64,000 nucleotides of DNA from Pratylenchus scribneri (GCA_030063045.1 JAQSEB010000063.1:496001-560000); one strand, 5' to 3'. Numbered from the stretch's first letter, positions 45,703 to 57,626 are shown. Notes: generated by a model not told the origin, from the letters alone. Program-made: numbers and translations.

Positions 45703-46809
45703 CTATTTTTTTATATCCACTGCATTTAGAAATGTCACTTTCTTTCCTCCGACTTTTTTCGGTTGAACACGTTGTTCAACAAATGCTGTTCCAACGTTTC
45801 CGCCGGGTTAAGGGCAACTCCCACCCTGGCAACTCCCACACAGGCAATTCCCACACGGGCATCTCCCACCCTGGCAACTCCCACACTGAGGCAACTCCCA
45901 CCCTTGACAACTCCCACCCTGGCAACTCCCACACTGGCAACTCCCACAATGTCAACACCCACATTGGCAATTCCCACACTGGCGGGATATAGCCGGATAT
46001 AGAGGGATTAAGGTGGATATAGGGGATTAAACCCCGAAATGGAATGGAAATGGCCCGGAAGGCCACTGTAAGGTCGGGGAAGTGCCTGAGAGTGCGCGGG
46101 ATATAGCCGGATATATGGGGATTAAGATGGATATAGGGGATTAAGCCGGATTAAGACCTGAAATAGATGCGCGCGGGTCCTGGTTTAGGCTATTTTGCTA
46201 CCGGATTCGCGAGAATCCTATGCTCCGAACCCCTAACCTAATCCCTAGCCCCTAACTAGGCTTATCCGGCTTAATCCCCCTATATCCATCTTAATCCCCC
46301 TATATCCGGCTATATCCCGCCAGTGTGGGAATTGCCAATGTGGGAGTTGCCAGTGTGGGAGTTGCCAGGGTGGGAGTTGTCAAGGGTGGGAGTTGCCTCA
46401 GTGTGGGAGTTGCCAGGGTGGGAGATGCCCGTGTGAGAATTGCCTGTGTGGGAGTTGCCAGGGTGGGAGTTGGCCTGACACCGTTTCCGCCTATCTTTTT
46501 CTCGTCCTCAATTGCATCCAATTTTTGTTTTGGATTATTTTGTTTTCCCCCCACTTTTTCATCTACTCCGTTTATTAATTTTTCCTGCTGGGCTTTTCTT
46601 TCCAAAAATTTCTTCAGTTCGACTATAGTGAAGGGCTTTCCGTTTTTCCTTATTTCCGCCAATTCTTTTTCATACTTCTTTGGTACCATTATTTTTTCTT
46701 CTACTTTTTTCCTTGTTTTTAGCTTCTCCAGATTTGCTTTAGCTATTCCATCAATTTCATGCTGATTATTTTGTGTTTGTCTCAGCAGTAGCTGTCGTCG
46801 CTTTTCCAT
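45703..46809 (-). pseudogene. Small basic-protein gene split by a transposon-like insertion
   Basis: The first 109 codons run from ATG at 46807-46809 to 46483, rich in Lys and Glu and likely helical (KKYEKELAEIRKNGKPF, VELKKFLERKAQQEKL). At 46482 the frame enters the 678 bp element and continues there only as repeat-encoded PTLATPT units, to a TAG beyond the repeats. Beyond the element the same frame resumes at GGN-VGTAFVEQRV and stops at 45703-45705 (TAG) after KKVTFLNAVDIKK. Taking out the element and one 9 bp duplication would give one open frame of 139 codons, so this is a coding exon hit by an insertion. The KKVTF near the C-terminus looks like an RVxF-type phosphatase-1 docking motif. 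No family recognised. Whether a fused product is made is unknown. Confidence 0.7.
45805..46482. mobile_element. 678 bp inverted-repeat element with 15 bp tandem repeats in its arms
   Basis: The ends match as inverted repeats at 22 of 26 bases (GGGTTAAGGGCAACTCCCAC at 45805, GGTGTCAGGCCAACTCCCAC read from 46482). GTTTCCGCC is repeated exactly outside both ends (45796-45804 and 46483-46491), a 9 bp target duplication. Each arm carries about 11 copies of a 15 bp unit GGCAACTCCCACACT/CCT, followed by CGGGATATAGCCGGATATAG and AGGTGGATATAGGGGATTA, mirrored on the other side. The loop (about 46050-46250) has GC-rich words and CCTAACCTAATCCCTAGCCC. No transposase. A 9 bp duplication with GG ends and long arms is closest to Mutator-like MITEs. 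The 15 bp unit is open in all frames, which explains the PTLATPT and GVARV frames. Confidence 0.9.
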
Positions 46810-46896
46810 AAAAACGCAGTAAAAATACAGAGTAAAAATATATTTTTTTAAAATATCACTAGTGGTAAATCCATACTCACTCGAAATAAATTATCA

Positions 46897-47951
46897 GCGC
46901 AGTATCAAAATCTATATTGTTCAAAATCTATATTCCCTTTAAAACGTTCAAAATCTATACTACAGGAATATTGTTCAAAATCTATATTCACTTAGAAACG
47001 TTCAAAATGACTATTAATTATTTTTGCCATAGAATTCCATTAAAAATATGCAAATCATATACCAATCGATTGCTCTCGACATGCTGCATCCGAATTTGGC
47101 AAAATTAAATGATTAGAAACTCCATGAAAAAATTCATTTGCAAAAAACAATAATTATTTTGTTGGAATTATCAAGCAAGAGGAAAGCAGTGCCGTCGTCA
47201 AAAAATTGTGCCAACAGATCGTGCCATCGCTTGATAAAAATATGCCATTGACGAAAATTGTGTCGAAGTTGAATAAGGTTTGTAACCACCGAAATTCAAA
47301 GTGCCCACATCCAAAATCGGCATGCCACTACCCAAAATCGGCATGCCACTACCTAAATCGGCATGCCATCACACAAATACGACATGAAAATAGCAGTAAA
47401 AGGTGCAACATTGTCAAATAAAGTTTTGCATCATGAAAAAGGCATGCCACCTCAAGGGAAGCCTGCCATCATTGATAAATGGATTGCGTAACCTCGATAA
47501 CACGTGTTTTTTCGTCGAAGGCATTTGGTTTTTCATAGATAGCATTTGTTTTTCGGCGATGGTACATGGTTTCTCGTCAATGCCAACCGTTAATTCACCC
47601 AATGGCATGGCTTAATTGACCTATGATACCACATAATTCAATAATGGCACACTAATTTGCTTGAATTAATAGATATAGCAAAATGGACATCGAATTCGAG
47701 ATCAGCGGCAAAAATTACCCCGGAAACATATTTTTAAACATTTTTAATTATAATTTTAAAAAATAGTGATTTTGGCAATTTTGGCTGAATATAGATTTTG
47801 ATCATTTTTACTTATAATATAGATTTTGAACGTTTTAAGGGGAATATAGATTTTGAACAGTATAGATTTTGATCATTTTACTTGGAGTATAGATTTTGAA
47901 CGTTTTAAGGGGAATATAGATTTTGAACAATATAGATTTTGAATAGCCGCG
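46897..47951 (+). mobile_element. Element A: TTCAAAATCTATA-array element, 1.05 kb
   Basis: The left end (from 46897) has GCGCAGTATCAAAATCTATA followed by spaced copies of GTTCAAAATCTATATT and AAAACGTTCAAAATC. The right end (47800-47951) has the same words inverted (ATAGATTTTGAACGTTTTAA, ATAGATTTTGAACA), closing with GAATAGCCGCG. The interior (47200-47650) is a run of short related phrases (AAAATCGGCATGCCACTACC, TCGTCGAAGGCATTTGG, GGCGATGGTACATGG). The same interior, reversed, occurs in element B (59867-61154). No protein is evident, so it is a non-autonomous DNA element. No target duplication was defined. It begins 87 bases upstream of the start codon of the interrupted 46.8 kb gene. Confidence 0.75.
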
Positions 47952-48224
47952 AAATCACATTCTTTTTTTGTCGATAATCACTTAATTATCTTTCTTAATA
48001 AAGGTGATCCCTTTTCTCTTTTAGCACTGTCCCAAATCAATATCGCATTATAGAAAATTGAATTAATTTCAAGACAAAGTGAAAATAGCTAGGATAGTAA
48101 TCACTTACCGGTAATTATTTTTCAGTTTTTAACAGTCAGGAAAATTTTTAAAAAAAATTTTTTGAGAATTTTTTATAAAAAAACTTTAATTTTGAGATTA
48201 TTTTATTTTGCATCTAAATACTGT

Positions 48225-49010
48225 TTAAAAACCAATAAAATTTTTGAAATTAATATTATATATTCTGAGAAAAAAGATTTTTTTAATTTTTAATTGAATT
48301 TGTTCCGATTTTTTAATGAATTTCATAGAATCGGGTAAAATTTTTACCATGAATTTTACCTCGATTTTCGGGCCCAGTAATTCCATTAATTTTTCGATAT
48401 CCTTCTTCTTTGCAATTATCGTATCCACTTTATCTTCATTAATTGCTTCAAGTAATTCGATCGTTTTGTATTCACATTTATTACAAAGTTGTGCTGCTTC
48501 TTCCTTTATTATATTTTCGAAATTTTCATTAATATTTGCGCATAACATTACAACATTAAACACATGTTTCACTTCCTCAATAACACTTTTTCTTTTCTCG
48601 CGAGTCTACAAAAAAAATTATTTTTTTAAAAGCATGAATAAATTATTCACATAATAATATTTGATTTATCAATTTTTTGAAGACCCAACAAAAAATCATA
48701 TTTTTGTTTGAGTTATTTTTTAGAATTTTTAAAAAATTAATAATTTTCAATAAATAAAATTTGAAATTAAAATTAATTGCACGAGAACCTTCAAATACTC
48801 CACCATATTCCTTTTTTTAATTTCAAGCAGCTTCAAGCCTTCCTTCAGTGATTCTAATTTATGATTGTTCAAAGATTCGACACAGTTTTTGATTTTCTTA
48901 AAATTTTCCTCTTTATTCTTTTCTTTGACACCTTTGATTTTGCCAATTAAATTGGAACCGATTAAAATGAATAGAAAGAATTTGAAAATTTTTGAACATT
49001 TTGCAAACAT
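48225..49010 (-). CDS. Small secreted protein, family member 1
   Basis: Two exons, 48789-49010 and 48225-48605, 200 residues, phase 0 junction. The N-terminus MFAKCSKIFKFFLFILIGSN is a basic start followed by a hydrophobic core, a probable secretion signal. The mature part is Lys/Glu-rich and helical. Exon 2 carries LCANINENF and, 11 residues on, LCNKCEYK, matching FCQNIKENF and VCSYCKDK of the gene at 51.2 kb at the same exon position. The two genes share the same two-exon layout and are divergently placed about 2.2 kb apart. No known family recognised. A role in secretion or host interaction is only inference from size and signal peptide. Confidence 0.65.
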
Positions 49011-50210
49011 TTTAGAAAGCTTTTTTTCAAATCTTGAAATGTGAAATAAAATAATTATCATTGTGAAAAAATATGATAATTAAATTGGCAATGTGGAAAC
49101 GGATATCTTGCTAATTTCAATATTAGATAATAGTAGATTTACAATTCCTCAAATAAGGCAGAATTAATTTTTTAATTCAGCATTAAAATTAAAACCGCAT
49201 GTAGGGACGAAGCAAGAAGGAATAATTTTTTTGGTGGAGGGAAATGAATTGCGGTTTTCCTGCATAATTTTTATATTGGCCAATTCACAAGATCTACTGC
49301 TGGGATCAATCGCATCGCGCGTCTGGTGCCAATCCTTTTTTTCTCTATCCCTTGCATTCATAATTGCGAGCGTTTTTTCCTTCTTTTATATGAGTTTTTT
49401 TTGGGATATCGGCTTTTGCGGAATGATTACTCCGATAATTTGATTGTATATTTGAAATTGAAAGAAATGAATGTGCCATCGCCGCATTCTCTGATAATTA
49501 CAGTTAAATTATTTATGAATAGATCCGAAAATTGGATGAGAATGGAAAGCGAAGTTGGATCTAGAAAGAAGCGCGCAGTTTTGCCATCTCCTCGAATCGA
49601 TTTCATGGTCAAATGCTCAATCAATGCGGATTTGGCCTTCACCTTTCATCGATTCCATGGTCAATAAGCCAATGAATTTTGCTGCGAAGGTAAATGGAAA
49701 TGGGGAAAAAAGAAGCGGGCGATTAGTTTAGCTATTTGTCCCATCATATCCCTCCATCAATTTTTGGCAAACGGATTAGAAAGAAATGGCCCATTTTGGC
49801 TGCGATCCCAAATCGATTTTATGGCCAACGAGTCAATAAATGCCGCTAGCGCTACTCTCGAATTCATAGAGAAATGAAAATTGGTGAGAATTAATGAATT
49901 GTAAGTTAGATAGATTTATCGATAGATGGTAAAATCTCTCTCTAAAGTGCCTGACTGATTCAATGCTCTGCACGGCGCAGCTAGCGCAGTAAAGTCCCAG
50001 TCCCAATTTTTAATTAGTTCCGCGGTTCCTGTTCCAGAAGGGTTACAATTTTTAACTGTTCCAGTTTTCCAGTACCCAATCAATTCCGATTTTTAACAGA
50101 ATCCTATTAGACCGAATAAAAATCAAAATGGCAGAATTGCTTAGGCATAATGGATTTTAGGACGAAAGAAAATTAAAGTAAAATGACCGGGACAAGGGCA
50201 CAGGCCTACG
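49011..50210. other. Intergenic region with degenerate repeats
   Basis: A GC-richer patch at 49180-49870 contains imperfect copies of an ATCGATTTYATGGTCAAT-type word (49600, 49655, 49810), like the interior phrases of elements A and B. Frames open on both strands over 49164-49667 but with no recognisable protein. Another GTCCCAGTCCC block starts at 49995. Confidence 0.35.
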
Positions 50211-50219
50211 GGTTGTGGG

Positions 50220-50360
50220 CAGCGATGTCCCGGTTCCAAATTTTTAATCGTTTACTTCCGATTCCGTAGCGAGTCCATTTTGGTGGGTTCAGCGATTCCG
50301 GTTCTGGAAGCAGAAACGGAACCGCTGGAACCGGTGCCAGGATGAACCGGGACAACACTA
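50220..50360. mobile_element. Short hAT-like MITE
   Basis: CAGCGATGTCCCGGTTCC at the left and the inverse of TAGTGTTGTCCCGGTTC at the right form imperfect inverted ends. The adjacent 8-mers GTTGTGGG and TTTGCGGG match at 6 of 8. The interior is rich in GGTTCC/GGAACC words. A related GTCCCAGTCCCAATTTTTAA stretch starts 225 bases to the left. The ends resemble those of the 37320-37689 element (CAGTGTTGT). Confidence 0.5.
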
Positions 50361-50548
50361 TTTGCGGGTAAAACGGTACAAGAAAATTTCTTCAGGAAAA
50401 AGGATTTTCGTACACGTAATTTCAAAAATCCGCTCTCTGTTGATGGTTGAGGCATGCGGCTAAATCACCTGTTTTCATATCATTGGACTAAAATCGATGA
50501 GAGGAATTGGCCAAATTGCCCATTCCAGTTATCATTCCTGTTCCCATC

Positions 50549-50864
50549 CTAATATAAAAATTGAACCACACAAACATCAGACATCACATATGGTCGCAGA
50601 TGTCTCATTTTGTACAAATTCAAAATATAGTCCACGGCCATTTTGAACCAAATTGTAGTTAGAAATTGCCCCAAAACTAATAGCCAAGGAAAATATATAG
50701 AAATAGAAAGGTAAACAAGTAATACGATCGCGATGGCCCAGAGACATGGATCAAAAAGGAATGGCCCAAGACGTGCGCTGCGATGGAACACATCAATAGA
50801 TCTCGCATAAAGATATTGGCCAATATAAAATTGTGCCGCGACATTGAAGAGGCAGCTGCTTGCC
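50549..50864 (-). CDS. Possible terminal exon of a multi-pass membrane protein
   Basis: About 105 open codons from a TTTAAG acceptor (50865-50870) to TAA at 50549. It reads CLFNVAAQFYIGQYLYARSI, then hydrophobic AIAIVLLVYLSISIYFPWLL and LGQFLTTIWF, then YILNLYKMRHLRPYVMSDVC. Codon composition is GC-richer than the flanks. Two predicted membrane segments. No upstream exon was found before the secreted-protein gene at 51.2 kb, so the gene is partial or a relic. Family not recognised. Confidence 0.4.
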
Positions 50865-51174
50865 CTTAAATCATTTCACCCCGAAAAATAGTAGTTAATT
50901 ATTTTCCTCCGTCCTCCATTTTACTTTCAACTATTCACTACCTTTTAATGAAAATTTTATGAAATTTTGTATTTGGCCTAAAGTTTAATTAATTCAAAGA
51001 TTTTGTCAAAATTAGTCAAAAAATATAAATATTTGGTTTTATGCCAAGTACACTGGCCATAAAAATTAGCAAATTTATTCTAGTAGAAATTTTGATTAAA
51101 ATTATAATCCTTTTTTTATCTTTTCACCCATTTGAATATGTGTGCAAAAATGAATTTTAGATTTTTGCAGAAAA

Positions 51175-52372
51175 ATGCTCGAAAAATATTTCCTACTTTT
51201 AAAATTTCTCTTTATTATTTTAATTGCTTCAAATTTTATTGCCGAAATTGATTGCGCCCACGGGAAAGGAAATGGTTGCTTAACAAATATGATTCGGAAT
51301 TTATTTAAGGCGAAAAAGGGTGGAAATAGTTTTAAAGAAGCAAAAACCTATAATGAAGAAGAAGGTGACATGGAGGATGGAATAGATATTTTGGAGCAGA
51401 AAAAAATTAAGAAATTGAACTTATGTAATCAAAGCGATAAACTATTGAAATCCTTGAAGAAAGCAATGGTCGGATTGCAAGCGAAAGATATGACAAAAAT
51501 ATTTTCGGATCAGTTGAATGATAAACAAGAAATTAAAGATTCATTTTTAATTCATGATAAATATGAGGGCAAATTTTTGGATGCATATATGAACTGTCCA
51601 GAAACGTTCGATTTTTTGGATGAAATGTTTTATATTGCATGGAATCGGTTAAATGTTTTGAATTTGGACATTCGGAATTATTTTAAATGCAAGGTAGAAT
51701 ATATTTTTAAAATTTCTTAATTCTCCTTCTGCAAATGTATATAATTAATAAGGATAAGCAAAATATGTAGTGAGTATGAATAAATTTTTAAAAATTTTTT
51801 AATTTATAAAAGGAAAAGTTTTATAATCATTATCCCTTATATATAAAAGCGGAAATCTATTTTAAAAAAATTAATTTTTAAAGATTTTTATAAAATATCA
51901 TTTTTCATTAAAATAAATTTATATTATATCTGTCAATGGAAATAATAAAAAAATCAGAGGATTTAAATGGTTTAAAAATATTTTAATTAAAATATCAAAA
52001 ATGAATATCAATTCTTAAGCTTTTATTTCACTTAAAAAATTTATTAATTATTTTTAGGTTGTTTCGGGCATAATGAAAGATATAAATACACTTTATGAAA
52101 ACGATTTTGATGCTTTGTTTTATGCAGGAAAATTCTGTCAAAATATTAAAGAAAATTTTTCGGAACAAAGTCAAAAGGATTATGATATTGAAAACGTTTG
52201 TTCATACTGTAAAGACAAAGTGAAAAAAATATTTGATAGAATTTATGTTTTTAACAAAATGCCAAAAAAAGAAGCAAATACCGAAACATTAGAGGAAATC
52301 CATCAGAGAGGTGTTGGCAACAATCTATTTTTGGAAACAATTCTTGAAGAGGAGGAAAATCAAAATGCGTAA
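51175..52372 (+). CDS. Small secreted protein, family member 2
   Basis: Two exons, 51175-51693 and 52058-52372, 277 residues, phase 0 junction with a clean GTAGAA donor and TTTTTAG acceptor. The N-terminus MLEKYFLLLKFLFIILIASN is a strong signal peptide; cleavage is likely near IAEIDCAHG. The mature protein has spaced cysteines (GNGCLT, NLCNQSD, MNCPETFD, YFKCK, GKFCQNIKENF, NVCSYCKDK) and many Lys/Glu. The LFYAGKFCQNIKENF...C-x2-C segment is shared with the genes at 48.2 kb and 62.7 kb. No known domain recognised. Likely exported; function unknown. Confidence 0.75.
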
Positions 52373-54630
52373 ATTATAAATTAATATGCTCGCTGATATG
52401 GATGGAATGGAAGGAAATGGGCTATTATGGAAAAAAGGGAAGCTTCTTTTTTTATGTATTCACAAATATATTTACATCCCTTATGTCTATGATTTTTTAA
52501 TTTTTTTTTCTTATTATTTGGATTCATTTAATTTTAAAAATTTAATTGGCTTGTGAAAAAATTGTATCAAAATTTTCTAATGTTTTTTGAGGGATTAAAT
52601 CGGATAAAGTGATTAAAGGGGATTGAAAATTAAAAATGATGGGATTAAAGATGAAATACAATAAGGGCAGAAGAATGGTGATGACTCCTTGTATAATGAG
52701 TTACAAGCCCAGCAGCAGGCTTGGATTGATTAAACTGCTGTTCGGTTATTCAGAATGTGATCTCGATTGAAGTTCAATTAGTATTTTTGTTACTGATAAG
52801 AAATATTATTCATTCTGGCAGCGCAATAAAACTGCAAGCAATAAAGGGAGAAAATAGAGGATTTGGCCATTTATGCATATCTTCTAATTTATATGTTTTT
52901 TGACGAAAGCTGAGAAATGATGGATGACACCTTTCTGGATTTATTGATTTGTATACTCTAAAATCAATTTGAGGAGAGTTTCCAATAAAATTTTCAGAGA
53001 AAGGGAAATAAGCATGATAAAAGAGATTAATTTGATTTACATCAAATTATGCAATAGCCAATTACAAATATTGAAATTCTGCAGACATTCTGTACATCGA
53101 ACTGGAAGTTGCGCGAATGTGGAAATCATGTGTCGAGGCGAGGGACGTGAGAAAAAAATTTTAAAAAACAGCGCCGAATAAAATTGTTGTCTAGAAACAA
53201 TTTTTTAAATTATTGTAAATGGAGAAATTAATTTTTTTGACTTTAGAATTTTTAAAATTCTAAAAAAAAATATTTTATGAATGAAATTTAATGGTTTAAC
53301 AGTTTGGATTCATATAAAATTTGAAAACAATCACTTTGCATCACTGATATATCTTCGCCTATTTTATCAGTAAATTTTTATTTATACACAACAATTTCTC
53401 CTAGAAAATAATTTATTTGATTGTTAATAGGCATTAGTGCTTTCTATATTATTAATTTTAATGGAATTTTTCGGAATAATTAAAATTTACATCAAATTCT
53501 ATCCAAAGAAATAATATTATTAAAAATTAAACAAAAAAAAGAAATTATTAATCAAACATTCATTTTTTAAAAAATCTTTTTGCTGAAAAATAATTTAAGT
53601 TCTGAAACCCTAAAAATTCTTTTAAGGAAGGTTTTTGCTGTAAAATAAAAAATTCTTTTCCCTTTTGCTCTCTCTTTGTGAAAAAAAGGAAATTAGGAGA
53701 AATGTAACCCATAAAAAATTGAGGATTTCAATATTATTAATTTTAATGGAATTTTATCCGGAATAATTAGACTGTCTATCAGACCAAGAACAATTATTAT
53801 TAAAAATTTTGTAAACAAAAAAAAATCAAAAAATTCATTTTTAAGTTCTGAAACCATAAAAAATGCTAGAAAATTGATATTATAATTTTTGAATAAATAA
53901 AGCGGTATTCAATTAAAAAAGTTAATTAAAATGCTTGCAAGTTTTTTTTTAATTTGGAATCATAAAATTAAAAATGCCAAAGAGCTAGGGAGAGTATACT
54001 TTGGAGGATATATTTATGGTTAACCCATAATTTGACAACTATCTCGTTGAGATACGGATGGAAGGGAATCATTTTTGAAAATAATACAATCGAAATATTT
54101 TAAACTATTTAAATAAATGTTATGGCCATTTTACAAAATTTATCAAAAAAATATAAGTGGCTAAATTTAAAGATGATTTATCTTTTTTTTTAATTTATTT
54201 TATTTTTAATTAATTAAATATAATTTTTTCTCACAATTTCTTTTGAATATTTTTTTTTAATTTAGATAATGGAAAAAATTTATTTTTTTAATCAATTTTA
54301 ATAATATTATTTCAACACTACTTTTTACTTATTTGACTAATTACCCTATTGAAAGATTAGTTTGGATCTCATAAAATTATTTGATAAACAAATTAATATT
54401 AAAAATATTCCAGAATTCTAATAAAAATTTGTCTTCTGGTGATAGGATCAAAAAATCATTGTAGCTCCCATGGAACGAAAATATTTGATTTTGATCGAAA
54501 ATTTTACATTTTTTTGTACTTATATTTATATAAGGGTTTTATTTAACAAATAATTCATTAAATTATTTTGAATTTTTAATTTTAAGTAATAAATTTATTG
54601 AACTTTATTTTTAATTCATTACTTCTCTAA
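52373..54630. other. Noncoding stretch
   Basis: AT-rich. GGGATTAAA/GGATAAAG words recur at 52596-52660. A plus frame at 52969-53181 is partly GC-richer but has no recognisable protein. Copies of the dispersed CATAAA-type repeat occur near 53708 and 54365. Confidence 0.35.
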
Positions 54631-54637
54631 TTTACAG

Positions 54638-54715
54638 GGTGCAATGGCCGCCTATGTTGGTGGCGACATTTTTGCCGAAAATAATCGAAATACCATTGCA
54701 AAAATTTTTAAATAA
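54638..54715 (+). pseudogene. Exon-like relic, AMAAYVGGDIFAE type
   Basis: After a TTTACAG acceptor, 25 codons read GAMAAYVGGDIFAENNRNTI and stop. The same peptide start recurs at 57608. No upstream coding exon visible; a remnant of a duplicated gene of unknown identity. Confidence 0.4.
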
Positions 54716-55924
54716 AATTATTCATCCCTCCTTTTTTCATTTGGGATCCTCGAAACCCCGGGGAAATATTACAGTAATGGCCGGAGCGGTTTATTAAAAA
54801 TATAATTTCCTTTTAGAATTTTTCAAAATCCTACACAGTAGCTTTTCTCTCCTTCACATTTGAATTTTAGTGGAAAATAAAATCAAAACAATTTTTCGGA
54901 AAAAATGTGTGGCTTAAAATTAACTATTACCGTTATTTTTATATTTTAATTTTTCAATGATCTCTTTTGCAGTAAATTCTTTTTATAATTTTTTTATTAA
55001 ATTATTTTTAATTGCTTTCATTATAAGGAAATTTTATGAGTTATAAAAAATATAAGAATTTTTATTTAATTGCTTTTGATTTATTAAAAAATAAATTCCG
55101 TCGAAAATATAAAGAAAAAGAATTTGATAAAATTTTAACAAACAAATTTTAAATGCCGACTCACCAATTTAAGCATAACTTTTTCAAAAGTATCTAAAAG
55201 ACAATTCATCTATCCCTTCTCTGAACTTGAGCCAAATTGGGGACTCGATTTTTCTATTTTCATCCTTTTAACAAGATTTAATGACCAGCTTCTAATAAAA
55301 TTTATTCAATTTTACTATAACGATAACGATCATCACTAAAATAGAGTTTAATTTATGACCATGTCAGATATTCGGCTTCAGCCCAATGGCAAATTTCAAT
55401 TTCCTCTTGTCAAAACCTTTTAAACTAGGGACAAATGCCCATTCTTTAGTTCCTTTCATGCTTTTTAATAAAATTCTTTCAGTTTCTTTTATTTATTTAT
55501 TTTTTTTTATTATTGTATAATAATAAGCACGTACCACGTAATTGGTCACATTTTTTTTATAATAATTACAAAATTTTTTAAATATATTTAATTTTCCCTG
55601 AAAAAAATTTTATGGGTTATAAAAATAATTTATGAAATTTTAAATTCTATATAAGTTTCATGCATCAGAAAAAAAGGAAAAAATTTTGATAAATTATATT
55701 TAAAATTTAGGCTCAATAGTCATTAATACTAAATTATTGAAACTCATAAAATATTGGCTGTAAATTGAAATAATAAAATAAATAAATTTTTTTTATTTTA
55801 AAAATGTCCGGAAGAAAAACACGAAGAAATAAATCATAAATAATAAAATCTAAAATAATATTAAATAAAATTGATATTAAGTATTTTTACTTAATTATTT
55901 TAAATTATAAATTTTGGCTGAGAG

Positions 55925-56165
55925 TCAAACCTAAATTCAATCAGACATCAGCAGGGCCAGTAGTAAATAACGAGGTAAGAGTTAACCTACACAGTAACCT
56001 TACTCAAATCTCGAAGCAAATGAGCTACCCCGACCTCGTGGGTAGCCTTAGTGGGTAACCCTACTCCCAAATCCTACACCGTAGCAAATAAGCGAGTTCG
56101 AGGGTAACCTTACCCGAAGTCGTGAGTAAAATTCTTACCCTGCTAGAGGGAGCAGATTAAAATTA
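55925..56165. repeat. Irregular GTAACC/TACTC repeat block
   Basis: A GC-richer patch with repeated GTAACCTTAC, GGGTAACC, GTGGGTAACCCTACTC words. CAGCAGGG at 55949 and CCCTGCTA ending 56145 are inverted, suggesting a small hAT-like element, but no target duplication is present. Confidence 0.45.
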
Positions 56166-56975
56166 GTTACTCTCGACGTTTATTGTCTTATAAAACCGGT
56201 TCCGGTGCCAATTTCTCGAACAACAAATCAATTCTGGCCTTCAATTGTTGAATGTCTTGTTTATCAAATAATTGTGTTTGGTTAAATTTTTTGAACCAAA
56301 AATTATTTAACTAATTTTTGCTGCATCGAAAATTAAGATATTAATTGGAATCTATTTTATAAAAATCCTCTATTCATTTTATGATAATATTAATGGAACA
56401 TAAAATAATATTTTAATAAAAATATGAATTTTTCATATTTATTTATTTTAGTATTTTTATTTTAATTCTTCAACTATTTCCACAATTAAATGTTCAGATT
56501 ACTTCACATAAATTTATTGGATAAACTAATTATTATTAAAAAAAATAATTCATAGTATTTCAAATTAGAAACGCACGGAACCACCTTTCATAAAATATAT
56601 GGATAAATTGAAAAATTCAAAAATAAATAAAGTTACCTCTTAACATTCAACAATAGTTTTAAAAAAAAATTTATAATTCTTTAAATTATTTCTTCGAAAT
56701 CCGTCAAAATAAAATCACAAAAGAATAATTTATTATTTAATTCTTTGAACAGCAACAAATTTATGGCTAAATTTAGCCGATACTCTTGAATCATTTGTCA
56801 TGACGATTTCAGTTAGGATTTGTTTTGCAGAAAGCATTTTACAATAATTTTTTGATAAATAATTGAATTAAAAAATTGGAAGTATTTATATATTTTTCAA
56901 ATTGAATTTGTCGCTATTTGCTATTTAATTGGTTGTGAAAATATGCAATATTAAATGCATAATGGGCATGTGATA

Positions 56976-57626
56976 ATGTTTTTGAATTTTTATTGAATGC
57001 AATTTTTAAAACCCATAAAAAATTTGCAATTCAAAAAGAATAAAACAAAATATTTTTTTGCATTGGAAAAAAAGCAAGAAGAAGCTCTGCGAAAGAAAAT
57101 AAGAAATGATTTAAAAAATAAAATAAAAATATTAAAAGAAAAATTTCCTGTAGAGTCAATTCCAACATCGAAGAGTTGACAAAATAATAAAATATATGAA
57201 AAAAGCTAATTTTATTTTTTTTTTAAATTTTTTCAATATTTTGTCGGCTTTGCTGTGATCATTTTTTATTTTTCGAAAATCTTGAAAATTTTATATTTTC
57301 AATCTGATTATAAAATTTTATGAGTTTCATTTTTTGATCCGCTTTATCTAAGCAAACATTGTTGTCTTCCTATAATCCTTTTATATCGTTTATTCTACAA
57401 TTTGATTATTTTTTAATACAATTTCATTTTCACTGACAAATTAGCCAAAATTCTCAATGGTATATGCTTCCAAAAATTCGGCTATTCTTTTTAATGTTAC
57501 CATAAAATAATTTTATATTTTTTACAAAAAAAAATTAAAATTTAAGCAAAATTTCGATTTATTTTTTTAAATTAATTTATTTTGAATTTATTCCCTCCAA
57601 TTTAAAGGTTGCAATGGCCGCTTATG
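56976..57626 (+). repeat. Inverted duplication, left copy
   Basis: About 650 bases nearly identical to the reverse complement of 63193-63845. Shared landmarks: GTCAATTCCAACATCGAAGA, GATCCGCTTTATCTAAG, TTGTTGTCTTCCTATAATCC, GGTTGCAATGGCCGCTT. Copies differ by scattered substitutions and small indels. This copy keeps a 60-codon frame (56997-57179) that is frameshifted in the other. Confidence 0.9.

Noticed and set aside
45735..46002. Frames of GVARV, PTLATPT and NSHTG repeats on both strands
   Set aside because: Translations of the 15 bp repeat in the inserted element.
48316..48654. 112-codon plus frame
   Set aside because: Antisense shadow of the second exon of the secreted-protein gene on the minus strand.
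52969..53181. 70-codon plus frame
   Set aside because: Partly GC-richer but no homology, no signal peptide, no splice partners.
55949..56145. Small hAT element with CAGCAGGG ends
   Set aside because: Inverted ends are only 7-8 bases and the flanking 8-mers (TCAGACAT, GAGGGAGC) do not match; kept only as a repeat block.
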